DNA from: Bacillus proteolyticus
GTDB lineage: Bacteria; Bacillota; Bacilli; Bacillales; Bacillaceae_G
Length of the DNA: 64,000 nt
Assembly: GCF_001884065.1 (NCBI RefSeq)
Contig: NZ_MACH01000002.1
Span: forward strand, 1-64,000
Direction: 5' to 3'
In this document: positions 17,414 to 27,545 of the stretch, piece after piece
Layout of the letters: each line of letters starts with the position of its first letter
Numbering within the stretch: position 1 is the first letter of the stretch
Program-made: the position numbers and the translations under genes
Notes under the pieces: generated by a model
Database searches by the model: none
What the model was told of the DNA's origin: nothing
What the model saw: only the letters and a program-made list of their open reading frames with translations

Positions 17414-18124
17414 TTACAAAATAGTAATTGCTTGTTTCCCCATTTGCTCCCAAGCTTTCTCAAATTCTGCTCGCGGAACAGCGAAACGTGGATTATTTTT
17501 AAGAGGATCATTTACATATACAAAGTTTTGATCATATCCAATTACTACTGCACTATGTTCATAATATGTAATTTTCACTTTACCTGAGTTTGTATTCCAT
17601 GTTTCAAAACTACTTTCGGCTAATGGTTTAAACGTTGTATTAATAATGACCCATACCGGAGAACCAGAACTAATTACTTTATATATATCTTGTACGTCTC
17701 TACCTGTTAAATTAATTACTTTTTCAGGAACATACTTTTCTGCTAAATTAAAGATCGGTTGATTATATACACCGTATCCTCGCTCGTTTTTCGTATAAAT
17801 ATTTCCAACAAATCCCTCGTAAGGATTTCCACGCAAACCATTTTGTTCAAATGGAACACGATGAATTTCACTAGCAAGCTGCATCTTATCTACTTGTACA
17901 CCTTTATATTGCAGCAACATAGCTAAACTGGTCACTTCACATCCACGGGGTAATTCTGGTAATTGTTTTATAAATGGAACATCTTCAATCATAGCCGCTT
18001 CTTTCATTTCAGATAGAAAATCTAAGCGTAGCACTTGCGCCTTTTGTATAATTTTATCTTTCCCTATAAAAAACGCGGCAGCTAGTATAATTCCAAAAAC
18101 AAAAAGATATTTTAGCTTTTTCAT
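17414..18124 (-). CDS. Exported C39-like cysteine peptidase family protein
   Basis: This 236-residue protein has an N-terminal helix (about residues 6-22) that is either a signal anchor or signal peptide. A C39_2 papain-like domain fills residues 45-236. The catalytic pattern is visible: LPRGCEVTSLAMLL with the Cys, YYEHSAVVIGYD with the His, and VYVNDPL with the Asp/Asn. The ATG at 18124 lies 11 bases after GGAG and is preferred to the TTG three codons earlier. No bacteriocin exporter or substrate is nearby, so a secretion-leader peptidase role is unlikely; its target is unknown. Confidence 0.82.
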   Translation of the reverse strand: MKKLKYLFVFGIILAAAFFIGKDKIIQKAQVLRLDFLSEMKEAAMIEDVPFIKQLPELPRGCEVTSLAMLLQYKGVQVDKMQLASEIHRVPFEQNGLRGNPYEGFVGNIYTKNERGYGVYNQPIFNLAEKYVPEKVINLTGRDVQDIYKVISSGSPVWVIINTTFKPLAESSFETWNTNSGKVKITYYEHSAVVIGYDQNFVYVNDPLKNNPRFAVPRAEFEKAWEQMGKQAITIL

Positions 18125-18497
18125 TATAAACAAAACTCCATTAATTATTATTTTACAGACACAACTCTTATCATTGTACCTTTCTTCTTACTAGTTTGCT
18201 AGAAAGATTCTGTGAATTATTATTCACAAATATCGTTTTAAAATTCTAATTATTTTTAATAAAAAGAAAAAACAATATACTTTTTCAAAATATTTTGCTA
18301 AAATCAAAATTATTAACATGGTGAAGATATCACCTTGTTAATAAACATTCTTAGAGTATTTAGTCATAGTTCGTTTTTTACATACTCCATTCATTTCACA
18401 ACAAATAAACTGAGTATGTGTCACATCCCCCACTAATGATTAAAACTCAGAATGAAAACCAGTTAACACATACAAGAAACTAACGGGGTGAGGGCAT
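18125..18497 (+). other. Regulatory gap upstream of the amino acid permease
   Basis: This 373-base AT-rich gap separates divergent genes. It holds the dyad listed separately at 18313-18341. A second weak stem (ACATACTC at 18380-18387 with GAGTATGT at 18412-18419) has a 24-base loop. No T-box, SAM or lysine riboswitch signature was recognised. Confidence 0.5.
18313..18341 (+). promoter_or_regulatory. Dyad symmetry element upstream of the permease
   Basis: TTAACATGGTGA, a five-base spacer and TCACCTTGTTAA form a dyad with 11 of 12 positions paired. No T-run follows, so a repressor or activator operator is more likely than a terminator. The binding protein is unknown. Confidence 0.5.
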
Positions 18498-19913
18498 ATG
18501 AACCAACAAGTAGAACAAACAGATTTAAAACGAACAATGAAAAGTAGACACCTATTCATGATCGCACTTGGTGGAGTCATTGGAACGGGATTATTTATGG
18601 GTTCTGGACAAATCGTCCATAATGCAGGACCAGGCGGAGCTATTCTCGCATTTTTAGTCGGTGGTTTCGTTATGTATTTAACGATGTTATGTCTTGGCGA
18701 ATTATCAGTAGCTATGCCAGAAGCGGGTTCCTTCCAAAGTTACGCAAGCAAATTTATTTCACCTGGTTTTGGATTTGTTGTCGGTTGGATGTATTGGTTA
18801 AATTGGGCTGTTACAGTTGGAGTAGAGTTAACGACTGTTAGCATTTTAATGAAACGGTGGTTTCCAGACGTTTCTTCTTGGATTTGGTGTGTTACATTTG
18901 CAGCAGCACTCTTTCTTGTAAACGCTCTATCAGCAAAAGCATATGCAGAGACTGAATTTTGGTTCGCTAGCGTAAAAGTGGCAACGATTGTTATCTTTAT
19001 CGTTCTTGGAGGAGCGGTTATGTTTGGTCTCCTCGATTTTAATGGAAAGCCAGCTCCAATGCTTCACAATTTCACTGAAAATGGCGGGCTATTTCCAAAC
19101 GGTGCATTAGCTGTTCTTCTTACGATGATTACAGTTAATTACTCATTCCAGGGAACAGAGCTTATCGGAATTGCTTCAGGAGAAAGTGAAAATCCTGAAA
19201 AAACAATTCCAAAAGCAATCAAAAATACAATTTGGCGTACTCTATTCTTTTTCGTCTTAGCAATTTCAGTTGTTGTCGGCTTACTCCCATGGCAAGAGGC
19301 TAATCTAGTTGAAAGTCCATTTGTACTTGTATTTGATGTGGCTGGTATCCCTTATGCAGCAGACATTATGAACTTTGTTATTATTACAGCTGTATTATCC
19401 GTAGCTAACTCTGGTCTATACGCAAATTCTCGTATGCTTTGGGCGATGGCAAAACAAGGAATGGCTAGTCCAGCTTTTACGAAGTTAACTAAAAGAGGTG
19501 TACCACTAAATGCGTTAATTTTCAGTCTGATTTTCGCAAGCCTTTCTTTATTAACAAGTATATTTGCAGCAGATACTGTCTTTTTAATTTTAACTTCTAT
19601 TGCAGCAATGGCTGCTGTTGTTGTTTGGATGTCGATTGCAGCTTCACAGTTTTTCTTCCGTAGAAATTTCGTGAAAAACGGCGGCGACATAAATGATTTA
19701 AAATACCGTACACCACTTTATCCAATAGTTCCAATCGTAGCTTTCTCACTCAATTTCATTACATTTGTTAGTTTAGCTTTCATTCCAGATCAGAGAATTG
19801 CTCTTTATTGTGGGATTCCATTTATGATTATTTGTTACATTTTATACCAAGTGAAATATAAAAAAGCTGTCACATTTGAACAGAAAAAAAATATAACTCA
19901 GAGAATAAACTAA
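18498..19913 (+). CDS. APC-family amino acid permease
   Basis: This 471-residue proton-coupled permease has 12 helices and the family's first-helix motif [13 protein letters not shown] (about residues 25-37), where the unwound segment binds the substrate backbone. TM3 contains [17 protein letters not shown]. The motif [21 protein letters not shown] is the conserved cytoplasmic loop of the AAT subfamily, quoted here in part as [14 protein letters not shown]. It resembles arginine/GABA/S-methylmethionine permeases, and the substrate cannot be separated by eye. GGGGTGAG precedes the ATG. It stands alone between a dyad-bearing leader and a terminator. Confidence 0.9.
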   Translation: MNQQVEQTDLKRTMKSRHLFMIALGGVIGTGLFMGSGQIVHNAGPGGAILAFLVGGFVMYLTMLCLGELSVAMPEAGSFQSYASKFISPGFGFVVGWMYWLNWAVTVGVELTTVSILMKRWFPDVSSWIWCVTFAAALFLVNALSAKAYAETEFWFASVKVATIVIFIVLGGAVMFGLLDFNGKPAPMLHNFTENGGLFPNGALAVLLTMITVNYSFQGTELIGIASGESENPEKTIPKAIKNTIWRTLFFFVLAISVVVGLLPWQEANLVESPFVLVFDVAGIPYAADIMNFVIITAVLSVANSGLYANSRMLWAMAKQGMASPAFTKLTKRGVPLNALIFSLIFASLSLLTSIFAADTVFLILTSIAAMAAVVVWMSIAASQFFFRRNFVKNGGDINDLKYRTPLYPIVPIVAFSLNFITFVSLAFIPDQRIALYCGIPFMIICYILYQVKYKKAVTFEQKKNITQRIN

Positions 19914-19928
19914 ATATACAAAATATTC

Positions 19929-19960
19929 AGCTATCTTTCTTATAATAAGATAGCTTTTTT
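19929..19960 (+). terminator. Terminator after the amino acid permease
   Basis: AGCTATCTT and AAGATAGCT flank a short loop and are followed by a T-run. Confidence 0.85.
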
Positions 19961-20195
19961 CTATTTCTTGGATATCTTGGTATAACTTTATTTATCTTAA
20001 AATTTCCACAATCATGTTTTTCTCTGGAAAATAGTTTACAATGTTATCAAGTTACAAATGATATTCACCTTAAAAAGTGTGCATTTGTGTCTATTTTTTA
20101 ACAATATGACAAAAACTATTGCCTTCTATAAATTAATAGGTTTATATTGTTTTATTGGCATAGTTTCAATCCAAGGAGAAAGGAGATTTTCAATC

Positions 20196-21071
20196 GTGCA
20201 ACTAAAGAAAACGTTTTGGAAGTTGGCTTCACTTCTTCCGTTATCATTACTTCTGTTCCTCGGTGGCTGTGATAAAAAACTCGCAGTATTAAATCCGCAA
20301 GGACCTGTTGCAAAAGCACAGTATGATTTAATTGTTTGGTCATTCTTGCTTATGTCATTAATTATCGCAATTGTATTCATTTTGTTTACAGTCATCTTGA
20401 TTCGTTATCGTGAAAAACCAGAGAATATGGACTATGAGCCACCTGATCAACACGGTAACACATTATTAGAAATCATTTGGACGATTATTCCTGTTATTAT
20501 CGTTATCGCATTATCGATTCCAACAGTTAAAGCAACTTATGCTTCGGAAGAGGTTCCGCAAGAGTCCAAACATATTAAACCAGTTGAAATTTATGTTACA
20601 TCTGCAAACTGGAAATGGTTATTTAGTTACCCGGAGGAAAAAATTGAAACCGTTAACTATTTAAACATCCCAGCTGGTGTACCAATTCAATTTAAGCTTA
20701 CTTCTGTAGGTCCAATGAATGCTTTCTGGGTACCAGAACTTGGTGGTATGAAGTATACAATGGATGGCATGATCATGGACTTATATTTACAAGCTGACAA
20801 ACCAGGTTCTTACCTAGGTCGTAGCTCGAACTTCTCAGGTGAAGGATTTACTCACATGGAATTCGAAGTTGAAGCAAAAACAAAAGAAAAGTATGACAAG
20901 TGGGTAAAAGAAGTACAACAAACTGCTCCTAAACTAACAGAAGATAAGTACAACGAAATTGTTAAACCTGGTGTAGTTGGTCGTATGACATTCTCTAGCC
21001 ACCACTTAAGTTATGTAGATCCAAAATCACTTGAATATTGTGATTACAACTACTACAAAAACAAAAAATAA
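20196..21071 (+). CDS. qoxA: Cytochrome aa3 quinol oxidase subunit II
   Basis: This 291-residue subunit II of the aa3-type menaquinol oxidase is a lipoprotein. The signal ends at LGGC, two further helices (about residues 45-70 and 90-115) anchor it, and the C-terminal cupredoxin domain lies outside. The CuA ligands of cytochrome c oxidases are missing from the cupredoxin region, as expected for a quinol oxidase. The frame is open upstream to 20058, but a GTG at 20196 follows AAGGAGA by ten bases and gives a normal lipoprotein signal. It leads qoxABCD. Confidence 0.94.
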   Translation: MQLKKTFWKLASLLPLSLLLFLGGCDKKLAVLNPQGPVAKAQYDLIVWSFLLMSLIIAIVFILFTVILIRYREKPENMDYEPPDQHGNTLLEIIWTIIPVIIVIALSIPTVKATYASEEVPQESKHIKPVEIYVTSANWKWLFSYPEEKIETVNYLNIPAGVPIQFKLTSVGPMNAFWVPELGGMKYTMDGMIMDLYLQADKPGSYLGRSSNFSGEGFTHMEFEVEAKTKEKYDKWVKEVQQTAPKLTEDKYNEIVKPGVVGRMTFSSHHLSYVDPKSLEYCDYNYYKNKK

Positions 21072-21104
21072 TAGCTATTATTCCAACAGATTGGAGTGAA
21101 CACA

Positions 21105-23039
21105 GTGAAGCTTGATGAATTTTTTGTCACAGGTGACCCGATTATTTACGGAGCTGACGCATCTATCGTTCTTGTGACATTAGCGATTCTTTTCGTACTA
21201 ACAAAGTACAAAAAATGGAGATGGCTTTGGGATGAATGGTTAACAACTGTTGACCATAAAAAAATAGGGGCCATGTATATTATTTCTGCCGTTATAATGT
21301 TATTCCGTGGTGGTATGGATGGTTTAATGATTCGTGCCCAGTTAACATTCCCAGATACAACATATTTAAACGCTGAACACTATAACGGAATCTTTACAAC
21401 ACATGGTACAGTAATGATTCTTTTCATGGCGATGCCATTCGTTATGGGATTAATGAACCTTGTAGTACCATTACAAATTGGTGCTCGTGACGTTGCATAT
21501 CCGTTCTTAAACGCTTTAAGTTTCTGGTTATTCTTTATCGGAGCAATGTTATTCAACATCGCTTTCGTAATCGGTGGTTCTCCAGACGCTGGGTGGACTT
21601 CTTACTTCCCAATGGCGGGTACAGAGTTTTCTCCTGGTGTAGGAAATAACTTCTATGCAATAGCCTTACAGATTTCAGGTCTTGGTACGTTAATGACAGG
21701 TATTAACTTCCTAGTTACGATCTTAAAAATGCGTACACCTGGTATGAAATTAATGAAAATGCCAATGTTTACTTGGTCAATCTTAATTACAACAATTATC
21801 ATTATTTTCGCTTTCCCAGTATTAACAGTTGCTCTTGCATTAATGACATTTGACCGTCTATTCGATGCTCACTTCTTTACGATGGCGAGCGGCGGTATGC
21901 CAATGTTGTGGGCCAACCTATTCTGGGTATGGGGTCACCCTGAAGTATATATCGTTATTTTACCGGCATTCGGTATTTTCTCTGAAATCATTAGTACATT
22001 CTCACGTAAACGTCTATTCGGTTACAGTGCGATGGTATACTCAATGGTTGCAATTTCTTTACTAAGTTTCGTCGTATGGCTTCACCACTTCTTCACGATG
22101 GGTGCAGGTCCAGCGGTTAACTCATTCTTCTCGATCTCGACAATGGCGATTTCGATTCCAACCGGGGTTAAGATCTTTAACTGGTTGTTTACACTGTATA
22201 AAGGACGTATTCGTTTTACAGTTCCAATGCTTTGGTCATTGGCATTTATTCCAAACTTCGTAGTTGGTGGAGTTACAGGGGTTATGCTTGGAATGGCAGC
22301 AGCTGATTATCAATACCATAACAGCTACTTCCTAGTCGCTCACTTCCACTACGTATTAATTGCAGGTACAGTATTCGCTATGCTTGCTGGATTCACATTC
22401 TGGTATCCAAAAATGACAGGTCATATGCTAAATGAACGTCTAGGTAAATGGACATTCTGGATCTTTATGAGCGGATTTAACATCTGTTTCTTCCCAATGT
22501 ACTTCTTAGGATTAGACGGTATGACTCGTCGTATGTACACTTACTCTGAAAGCCTTGGATGGGGTTGGTTGAACCAAATCGCATCTGTCGGCGCAGTAAT
22601 GATGGGTATCGGATTCGTACTTCTTTGTTACAACGTAATTTGGAGTGCACGTCATGGTGAACGTGACGTTACTGGAGATCCATGGGACGGCCGTACACTT
22701 GAATGGGCAACTCAATCTCCTGTACAACATTACAACTTCGCGAAACTTCCTGAAATTAAAGAAGCTGATGCTTTCTGGTACATGAAACAACGCGGAGAAA
22801 CAGTTACACCAGCTGCAGAAGACATCAAACCAATTCACATGCCAAGTAATTCTGGTGTGCCTATTATTGCGTCTGGATTCTTCGGTCTTGCAGGTTTTGC
22901 ATTAGTATTTAGCTGGTTCTGGCTTGCAGCAATCGGTGGAGTTGGTATTTTAGCTTGCTTAATCTATCGTTCATTCGATTATGACGATGGTTACTATGTA
23001 AGTGTTGATGAAATTAAAGAAACAGAACATATAGCATGA
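21105..23039 (+). CDS. qoxB: Cytochrome aa3 quinol oxidase subunit I
   Basis: This 644-residue catalytic subunit reduces oxygen to water and pumps protons. Heme and CuB ligand motifs are clear: FTTHGTVMI for the low-spin heme, [17 protein letters not shown] with the His-Tyr pair at CuB, VVWLHHFF with two further CuB His, and [13 protein letters not shown] with the heme His pair. About 14 helices are present. A GTG at 21096 is in frame, but it overlaps the GGAG; the GTG at 21105 has proper spacing and is preferred. B. subtilis QoxB has nearly the same length. Confidence 0.96.
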   Translation: MKLDEFFVTGDPIIYGADASIVLVTLAILFVLTKYKKWRWLWDEWLTTVDHKKIGAMYIISAVIMLFRGGMDGLMIRAQLTFPDTTYLNAEHYNGIFTTHGTVMILFMAMPFVMGLMNLVVPLQIGARDVAYPFLNALSFWLFFIGAMLFNIAFVIGGSPDAGWTSYFPMAGTEFSPGVGNNFYAIALQISGLGTLMTGINFLVTILKMRTPGMKLMKMPMFTWSILITTIIIIFAFPVLTVALALMTFDRLFDAHFFTMASGGMPMLWANLFWVWGHPEVYIVILPAFGIFSEIISTFSRKRLFGYSAMVYSMVAISLLSFVVWLHHFFTMGAGPAVNSFFSISTMAISIPTGVKIFNWLFTLYKGRIRFTVPMLWSLAFIPNFVVGGVTGVMLGMAAADYQYHNSYFLVAHFHYVLIAGTVFAMLAGFTFWYPKMTGHMLNERLGKWTFWIFMSGFNICFFPMYFLGLDGMTRRMYTYSESLGWGWLNQIASVGAVMMGIGFVLLCYNVIWSARHGERDVTGDPWDGRTLEWATQSPVQHYNFAKLPEIKEADAFWYMKQRGETVTPAAEDIKPIHMPSNSGVPIIASGFFGLAGFALVFSWFWLAAIGGVGILACLIYRSFDYDDGYYVSVDEIKETEHIA

Positions 23040-23052
23040 GAGGTGAAATGAC

Positions 23053-23655
23053 ATGGCGGCTTTAGATAAAAGCTTACCTTTGGAATATCAATCCGAGCAA
23101 AGCAGATTGAATATCCTAGGATTCTGGATTTTTCTTGGGGCTGAAATTATGCTGTTCGCAACACTTTTCGCCTCTTATCTAGTCCTTGCTGGTCGTACGG
23201 CAGATGGCCCAACACCAGCGCAACTGTTTGAAGTTAAAACACTTTTAATTCAAACGCTATTACTTTTAACAAGTAGTTTCACATGTGGTATCGCAATTCA
23301 TGAAATGCGTAAACACAACCAAAAAGCAATGCTTGGATGGTTCATCTTTACATTACTTTTAGGTGCAGGTTTCCTATTCTTCGAGATCGAAGAGTTCATT
23401 ATGTACGTTGGTGAAGGCGCAACAATTCAAACAAGTGCTTTCTTATCTGGATTCTTCGTTCTTCTTGGAACGCACGGAGCCCACGTAACAGGTGGTATCA
23501 TTTGGGCAACTTGTGTTATTATCCAAATTTTAAAACGAGGTTTGACACCAGTTACAGCTCGTAAAGTATTCATTATCAGCTTATACTGGCATTTCCTTGA
23601 TCTTGTTTGGGTCTTTATTTACACACTAGTTTACTTGAACGGGATGGTGGCGTAA
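23053..23655 (+). CDS. qoxC: Cytochrome aa3 quinol oxidase subunit III
   Basis: This 200-residue subunit has five helices and the usual subunit III segments, including LGFWIFLGAEIMLFATLFASY near the N-terminus (in part), a GTHGAHV motif after TM3 and WHFLDLVWVFIYT at the end. It stabilises the catalytic subunit. GAGAGGTGA precedes the ATG and the gene follows qoxB by 13 bases. Confidence 0.95.
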   Translation: MAALDKSLPLEYQSEQSRLNILGFWIFLGAEIMLFATLFASYLVLAGRTADGPTPAQLFEVKTLLIQTLLLLTSSFTCGIAIHEMRKHNQKAMLGWFIFTLLLGAGFLFFEIEEFIMYVGEGATIQTSAFLSGFFVLLGTHGAHVTGGIIWATCVIIQILKRGLTPVTARKVFIISLYWHFLDLVWVFIYTLVYLNGMVA

Positions 23656-23967
23656 ATGGCTCAAAATAACAATCAAGCAAACGGGCATGCCCATAGCGGA
23701 TTCCCATGGTCACACGTTTTCGGATTTATTTTATCGCTTGCACTAACGTTTCTAGCGTTATACGTGGCACTTTACACAAGCCTGCCTCTTTCAACGATAT
23801 TAACAACTATCATCATAATGGCAGTTGCGCAAGCATTATTACAATTAATTATGTTCATGCACTTAAAAGAAGGAGAAGGAAGAATTCAAGTTCTTACAAT
23901 GATATACAGTTTCTTCGTTGCAGCAGCAACAGTTGGTTTAACTGTATGGATCTTCTTCTCAATGTAA
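23656..23967 (+). CDS. qoxD: Cytochrome aa3 quinol oxidase subunit IV
   Basis: This 103-residue subunit has three helices and a His-rich start (NGHAHSGFPWSHVFGF). The family motif LQLIMFMHLKEGEGR lies between TM2 and TM3. Its ATG directly follows the qoxC stop, and the terminator after it closes the operon. Confidence 0.94.
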   Translation: MAQNNNQANGHAHSGFPWSHVFGFILSLALTFLALYVALYTSLPLSTILTTIIIMAVAQALLQLIMFMHLKEGEGRIQVLTMIYSFFVAAATVGLTVWIFFSM

Positions 23968-23975
23968 TTTGCATG

Positions 23976-24011
23976 AAAAAGACTGCTGAGATTCCTCAGC
24001 AGTCTTTTTTT
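23976..24011 (+). terminator. Terminator of the qox operon
   Basis: AAAAAGACTGCTGAG and CTCAGCAGTCTTTTTTT flank a four-base loop. Confidence 0.92.
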
Positions 24012-24188
24012 ATGCCCCTCCCCTATTACATCCACATTACGGAATTCACAACAGAATCATGAAAAATATACTTATTATGACAAATGTTAAGAAAACTCTT
24101 TCTTTATGAAATCGAATCCATATGCGTTGATTTTCTTCCTATTATATGGCTAAATAGGTACTATATTTATTCGAAGGGAGAGAACGCA

Positions 24189-26018
24189 ATGGAACATCAT
24201 ACTTCTGTTCTATCACTTATGGTTGTCGTTGCAATCGCGTTTTTCGTTCCCCTTTTGTTACAACGCTTTAAATTAAAAGCACTTCCTGTCGTTGTTGCAG
24301 AAATTATTGCAGGAATCTTTGTAGGTAAAAGTGGGTTTAACATCATTGAGCCAGATATGTGGCTTCAAGTCTTATCGACACTAGGATTTATCTTCCTAAT
24401 GTTTTTAAGTGGGTTAGAAATTGACTTTTCTATTTTTAAACAAAAAGGGAAAAAGAATACGACAAACGAACCAAACACATTCCAAGCAGCAAGCATTATC
24501 TTCTTATTTATTTTCATATTATCTTATGCCCTATCATTAATATTCGTATGGCTAGGATTTGTAGACAATGCAATGTTCATGACTTTAATTATTTCAACTA
24601 TTTCTTTAGGTGTTGTCGTACCAACATTAAAAGAAAATAACTTAGGAAAGACTGCAATCGGGCAAATCATTTTATTAGTCGCTGTTATCGCAGACTTAGT
24701 TACAATGATTTTACTCGCTGTATTCGTCGGATTAAATTCCGAAAGTGGCCAAAGCATGTGGCTTCTACTTCTTCTATTCGGTGCTGGTATTGTAATTTAC
24801 TTTGTCGCAAGACGCTTTAAAAATATTCCATACCTAGAAAGCTTAAAAGCCGGTAGTGTACAAATTGATACACGAGCTGTTTTCGCACTCATCTTAATAT
24901 TAGTTGGATTATCTGAATCTGTTGGGGCAGAAAACATTTTAGGAGCCTTTTTAGCAGGTGTACTCGTATCTTTATTATCACCAAATGAAGATATGGTTGA
25001 AAAACTTGATTCCATCGGATATGGTTTCTTCATCCCTATTTTCTTCGTAATGGTTGGTGTAAATCTAGAAGTATGGTCTATTTTTAAAGAGCCTTCTAGC
25101 ATGCTAATGATCCCAATTTTAATTGTGGGACTATTTATCTCAAAACTGTTACCATCACTCGTCTTACGAAAATGGTACCCACGCAATATCGTACTCGGAA
25201 GTGCTATTTTGTTAACATCAACACTTTCTTTAGTTATTGCGGCTGCACAAATCGGTGAAAAGCTAGGCATCATTAGCCCAAGTTTATCAGCATCCCTTAT
25301 TTTAAGTGCAGTTATTACTTGTATTTTTGCACCTATATTATTTAACAAGATGTTTCCAAAAGTGGAAACACCAAAACCTAGAGTATCTATTATTGGCGCA
25401 AGCAGAATTACCCTTCCGTTATCACTTGATTTAAAACGTGAAGATTATGACGTAACACTATATATGATGCGTCAAAATAAAATAAATGATGATGAAGCGA
25501 AATCTCATGACTTTCCTATTGTAAAATTAGATGAGATTACTATTCAATCTTTAATGGAACAAAAAGCTTTCGAAGCAGACCGTGTTGTTGTTGCGACAAG
25601 TGATGATGAACAAAACTTATCATTAGCAGAACACGCCAAAGAATTCGGTGTTGAACACGTCATCGCAAGTGTAGAAGATCCGCTTCTACAAGAAAAAGCG
25701 ACTCAAGAACATATCGCTGTATTCTCGACTATTAACTCTACACGTATTTTATTACGTGCACTTATTGATAAACCAAGTCTCGTTCGCTTAATTACAACAG
25801 CAAATGAAACGGTACGTGAAGTTGAACTACGAAGCAATAAATATAACGGCTTAGCACTTCGGCGCCTTCCGTTTTTAGGTGATGTACTTGTTATTCAAAT
25901 TTACCGTGGTAATAAAGCATTAATTCCACATGGTGATACGAAGTTACAGCATGGCGATACTTTACTTGTAACAGGTTCAAAAGAACATATTGATACAATG
26001 AAAAGCATATTAGAATAG
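24189..26018 (+). CDS. CPA2-family cation/proton antiporter with RCK domains (KefB-like)
   Basis: This 609-residue protein has a 12 to 13-helix Na+(K+)/H+ exchanger domain (about residues 5-385). A RossmannTrkA_N-like domain follows (about 400-515, GASRITLPLSL then VVVATSDDEQNLSLA) and then a TrkA_C domain (about 525-609, ending LQHGDTLLVTGSKEHI). The layout matches ligand-gated K+ or Na+ efflux systems. The frame is open upstream to 24084, but the ATG at 24189 follows AAGGGAGAG and starts the first helix properly. No ancillary KefF/G-type oxidoreductase is nearby. Ion specificity is not determinable by eye. Confidence 0.9.
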   Translation: MEHHTSVLSLMVVVAIAFFVPLLLQRFKLKALPVVVAEIIAGIFVGKSGFNIIEPDMWLQVLSTLGFIFLMFLSGLEIDFSIFKQKGKKNTTNEPNTFQAASIIFLFIFILSYALSLIFVWLGFVDNAMFMTLIISTISLGVVVPTLKENNLGKTAIGQIILLVAVIADLVTMILLAVFVGLNSESGQSMWLLLLLFGAGIVIYFVARRFKNIPYLESLKAGSVQIDTRAVFALILILVGLSESVGAENILGAFLAGVLVSLLSPNEDMVEKLDSIGYGFFIPIFFVMVGVNLEVWSIFKEPSSMLMIPILIVGLFISKLLPSLVLRKWYPRNIVLGSAILLTSTLSLVIAAAQIGEKLGIISPSLSASLILSAVITCIFAPILFNKMFPKVETPKPRVSIIGASRITLPLSLDLKREDYDVTLYMMRQNKINDDEAKSHDFPIVKLDEITIQSLMEQKAFEADRVVVATSDDEQNLSLAEHAKEFGVEHVIASVEDPLLQEKATQEHIAVFSTINSTRILLRALIDKPSLVRLITTANETVREVELRSNKYNGLALRRLPFLGDVLVIQIYRGNKALIPHGDTKLQHGDTLLVTGSKEHIDTMKSILE

Positions 26019-26053
26019 AAAATGCCCCTCACATAATTGAGGGGCATTTTTTC
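26019..26053 (+). terminator. Terminator after the antiporter
   Basis: AAAATGCCCCTC and GAGGGGCATTTTTT flank an eight-base loop immediately after the stop codon. Confidence 0.92.
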
Positions 26054-26105
26054 ATTTCCATATGGTAAAATGTTACTATCATATATTATGGGGATGAATC
26101 ACATT

Positions 26106-26327
26106 ATGTCTATTGTAACTTTAGCTCTCTTATTATTAGCGGAAGTACTCATTGCCATTATTCTTATCGGTGTTAGCATTGAAATTTGTAGTTATGGCTG
26201 GAAAAAATCAAATGGAGTCAAATACACTTGTCTCTTACTTTCGCTTCTTCTCGGAACTGCTAGCATACTAGGCCTTCTCATTGCACCCGCATATTTCTTC
26301 TTACAACTTATAGAAAAGGGCCTATAA
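26106..26327 (+). CDS. Small two-helix membrane protein, function unknown
   Basis: This 73-residue protein has hydrophobic segments at about 3-25 and 42-65 and no recognisable motif. The frame is open to 26037, but that part overlaps the previous terminator's flank and reads unlike a protein start. GGGGA lies about 11 bases before the ATG at 26106. It ends 14 bases before the acetyltransferase gene, so the two probably form one transcript. Confidence 0.65.
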   Translation: MSIVTLALLLLAEVLIAIILIGVSIEICSYGWKKSNGVKYTCLLLSLLLGTASILGLLIAPAYFFLQLIEKGL

Positions 26328-26341
26328 GAAAGGATGATATT

Positions 26342-26779
26342 ATGATTACAGTGAAACATATTGATGCATCTGAAACATACTTATTACGCCAAAAAATTTT
26401 ACGTCCTAATCAGTCATTAAAAAATTGTAAATACCTTTCCGACTACGAAATAGACTCCTTCCACTTAGGTGCGTTTCTAAACGATAAACTTATTAGTATC
26501 GCTTCCTTTTCAAAAGAACTATACCCAGACTTACAAACTGGTATCCATTATCGCCTACGAGGAATGGCAACATTACCTAACTTCCGAAACCAGCGTGCTG
26601 GCACTTCTTTAATCCGTAAAGCTGAACAAATCCTCCAAGAACGTGGTGCAAGCACTTTATGGTGTAATGGCCGAATCACTGTAACAGACTATTACAAACG
26701 ATTAGGTTTCCATGAGCATGGTGAAATCTTTGAAATTGATACACTTGGACTACATAAAGTAATGTATAAAGAAATATAA
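26342..26779 (+). CDS. GNAT-family N-acetyltransferase
   Basis: This 145-residue enzyme transfers an acyl group from acetyl-CoA to an unknown amine. The acetyl-CoA motif A is RGMATLPNFRNQRAGTSLIR (about residues 75-94), matching the RxxGxG/A pattern. The C-terminal YYKRLGFHEHGEIFEI segment is the usual GNAT motif B. AGAAAGGATGA precedes the ATG. It is downstream of the small membrane protein and ends at a bidirectional terminator. Confidence 0.88.
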   Translation: MITVKHIDASETYLLRQKILRPNQSLKNCKYLSDYEIDSFHLGAFLNDKLISIASFSKELYPDLQTGIHYRLRGMATLPNFRNQRAGTSLIRKAEQILQERGASTLWCNGRITVTDYYKRLGFHEHGEIFEIDTLGLHKVMYKEI

Positions 26780-26812
26780 GAAAGGCTTTTCCTAATATGG
26801 GAAAGCCTTTCT
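26779..26812 (+). terminator. Bidirectional terminator between convergent genes
   Basis: GAAAGGCTTTTCC and GGGAAAGCCTTTC flank a short loop between the acetyltransferase and the leftward membrane-protein gene. Confidence 0.85.
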
Positions 26813-26818
26813 TATATT

Positions 26819-27247
26819 TCAATCTTCACTTTTTATCTTTTTCATATATATGTATATAAACAAACTAGGAACTAAAAAACAAGCAAACATAATAAGTGCT
26901 GTCAAACTAATTTCCTTTATCGAAATATCAGGTGTTGCCACGATACAAATAGCTAAAATTCCAATAACAATACCTACTGGAATTAATAATAGCTTCATAA
27001 AATAACTACGCGATACTCCCCCTGTATGCTCATACACTTCCACCGAATTTTTTAAGTTTAAAAAGTTAATAACTACTATCCCGCCCATAAATACCATTAA
27101 TAAATCTGAAACACTTTCATATCCTGCACCTTGCAAAACATAGCGATAAAAAACAATACCTAGTATGACGATATTTTGTAAGATGAAAGCTAGTCTAATA
27201 TGTTTTAACCCCTCAATCATTAAACGTTCATCTTTCACGATTTTCAC
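26819..27247 (-). CDS. Membrane protein paired with an XRE regulator (pair 1)
   Basis: This 142-residue protein has four hydrophobic segments (about 17-37, 45-65, 82-105 and 112-135) and a charged C-terminus. No enzyme motif is visible. The frame is open to 27280 inside the upstream regulator gene, but a GTG at 27247 lies seven bases after GGAG and four bases past the regulator's stop, so it is chosen. Small XRE-plus-membrane pairs are common in Firmicutes, where the membrane protein may modulate the regulator. A second, unrelated-looking pair occurs at 39.2-39.9 kb. Confidence 0.75.
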   Translation of the reverse strand: MKIVKDERLMIEGLKHIRLAFILQNIVILGIVFYRYVLQGAGYESVSDLLMVFMGGIVVINFLNLKNSVEVYEHTGGVSRSYFMKLLLIPVGIVIGILAICIVATPDISIKEISLTALIMFACFLVPSLFIYIYMKKIKSED

Positions 27248-27251
27248 CCTA

Positions 27252-27452
27252 TCACTCCTTTTCCTCCCAGAACAAATCATTCAATGTTTTATCTACTGCA
27301 TAACAAATTTTCAAACATAAATCTAAAGACGGATTGTATTTCCCCTTCTCAATTAAACTAATCGTTTGCCTTGTAACGCCTACTTTTTCTGCTAATTGTT
27401 GCTGTGTTAAATCTAACTGAACACGCGCGACTTTTATTTTACTTACAGCCAT
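27252..27452 (-). CDS. Small XRE-family transcriptional regulator (pair 1)
   Basis: This 66-residue protein is almost only a Cro/C1 helix-turn-helix: ARVQLDLTQQQLAEKVGVTR (residues 9-28), then TISLIEKGKYNPSLDLCLKI, shared with many YozG-like regulators. GAGGAGGA precedes the ATG. It is the first gene of a pair with the membrane protein and probably autoregulates. A bcr1-type fragment lies about 95 bases upstream of its start. Confidence 0.85.
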   Translation of the reverse strand: MAVSKIKVARVQLDLTQQQLAEKVGVTRQTISLIEKGKYNPSLDLCLKICYAVDKTLNDLFWEEKE

Positions 27453-27545
27453 TCATGTTCCTCCTCTACCTTTATTGTAACATATATATTCCATTAAGTA
27501 ATTTATATTTTACGTAACTGATTTAATTTTCACCTTACCCTACAT

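Noticed and set aside
20058-20195. Upstream extension of qoxA
   Set aside because: The added residues are hydrophobic nonsense before a normal lipoprotein signal, and the GTG at 20196 has the Shine-Dalgarno.
23706-24062. 118-codon frame overlapping qoxD
   Set aside because: It runs in another frame through qoxD and across its terminator, so it is a shadow.
24084-24188. Upstream extension of the CPA2 antiporter
   Set aside because: No ribosome-binding site; the ATG at 24189 has AAGGGAGAG and begins just before the first helix.
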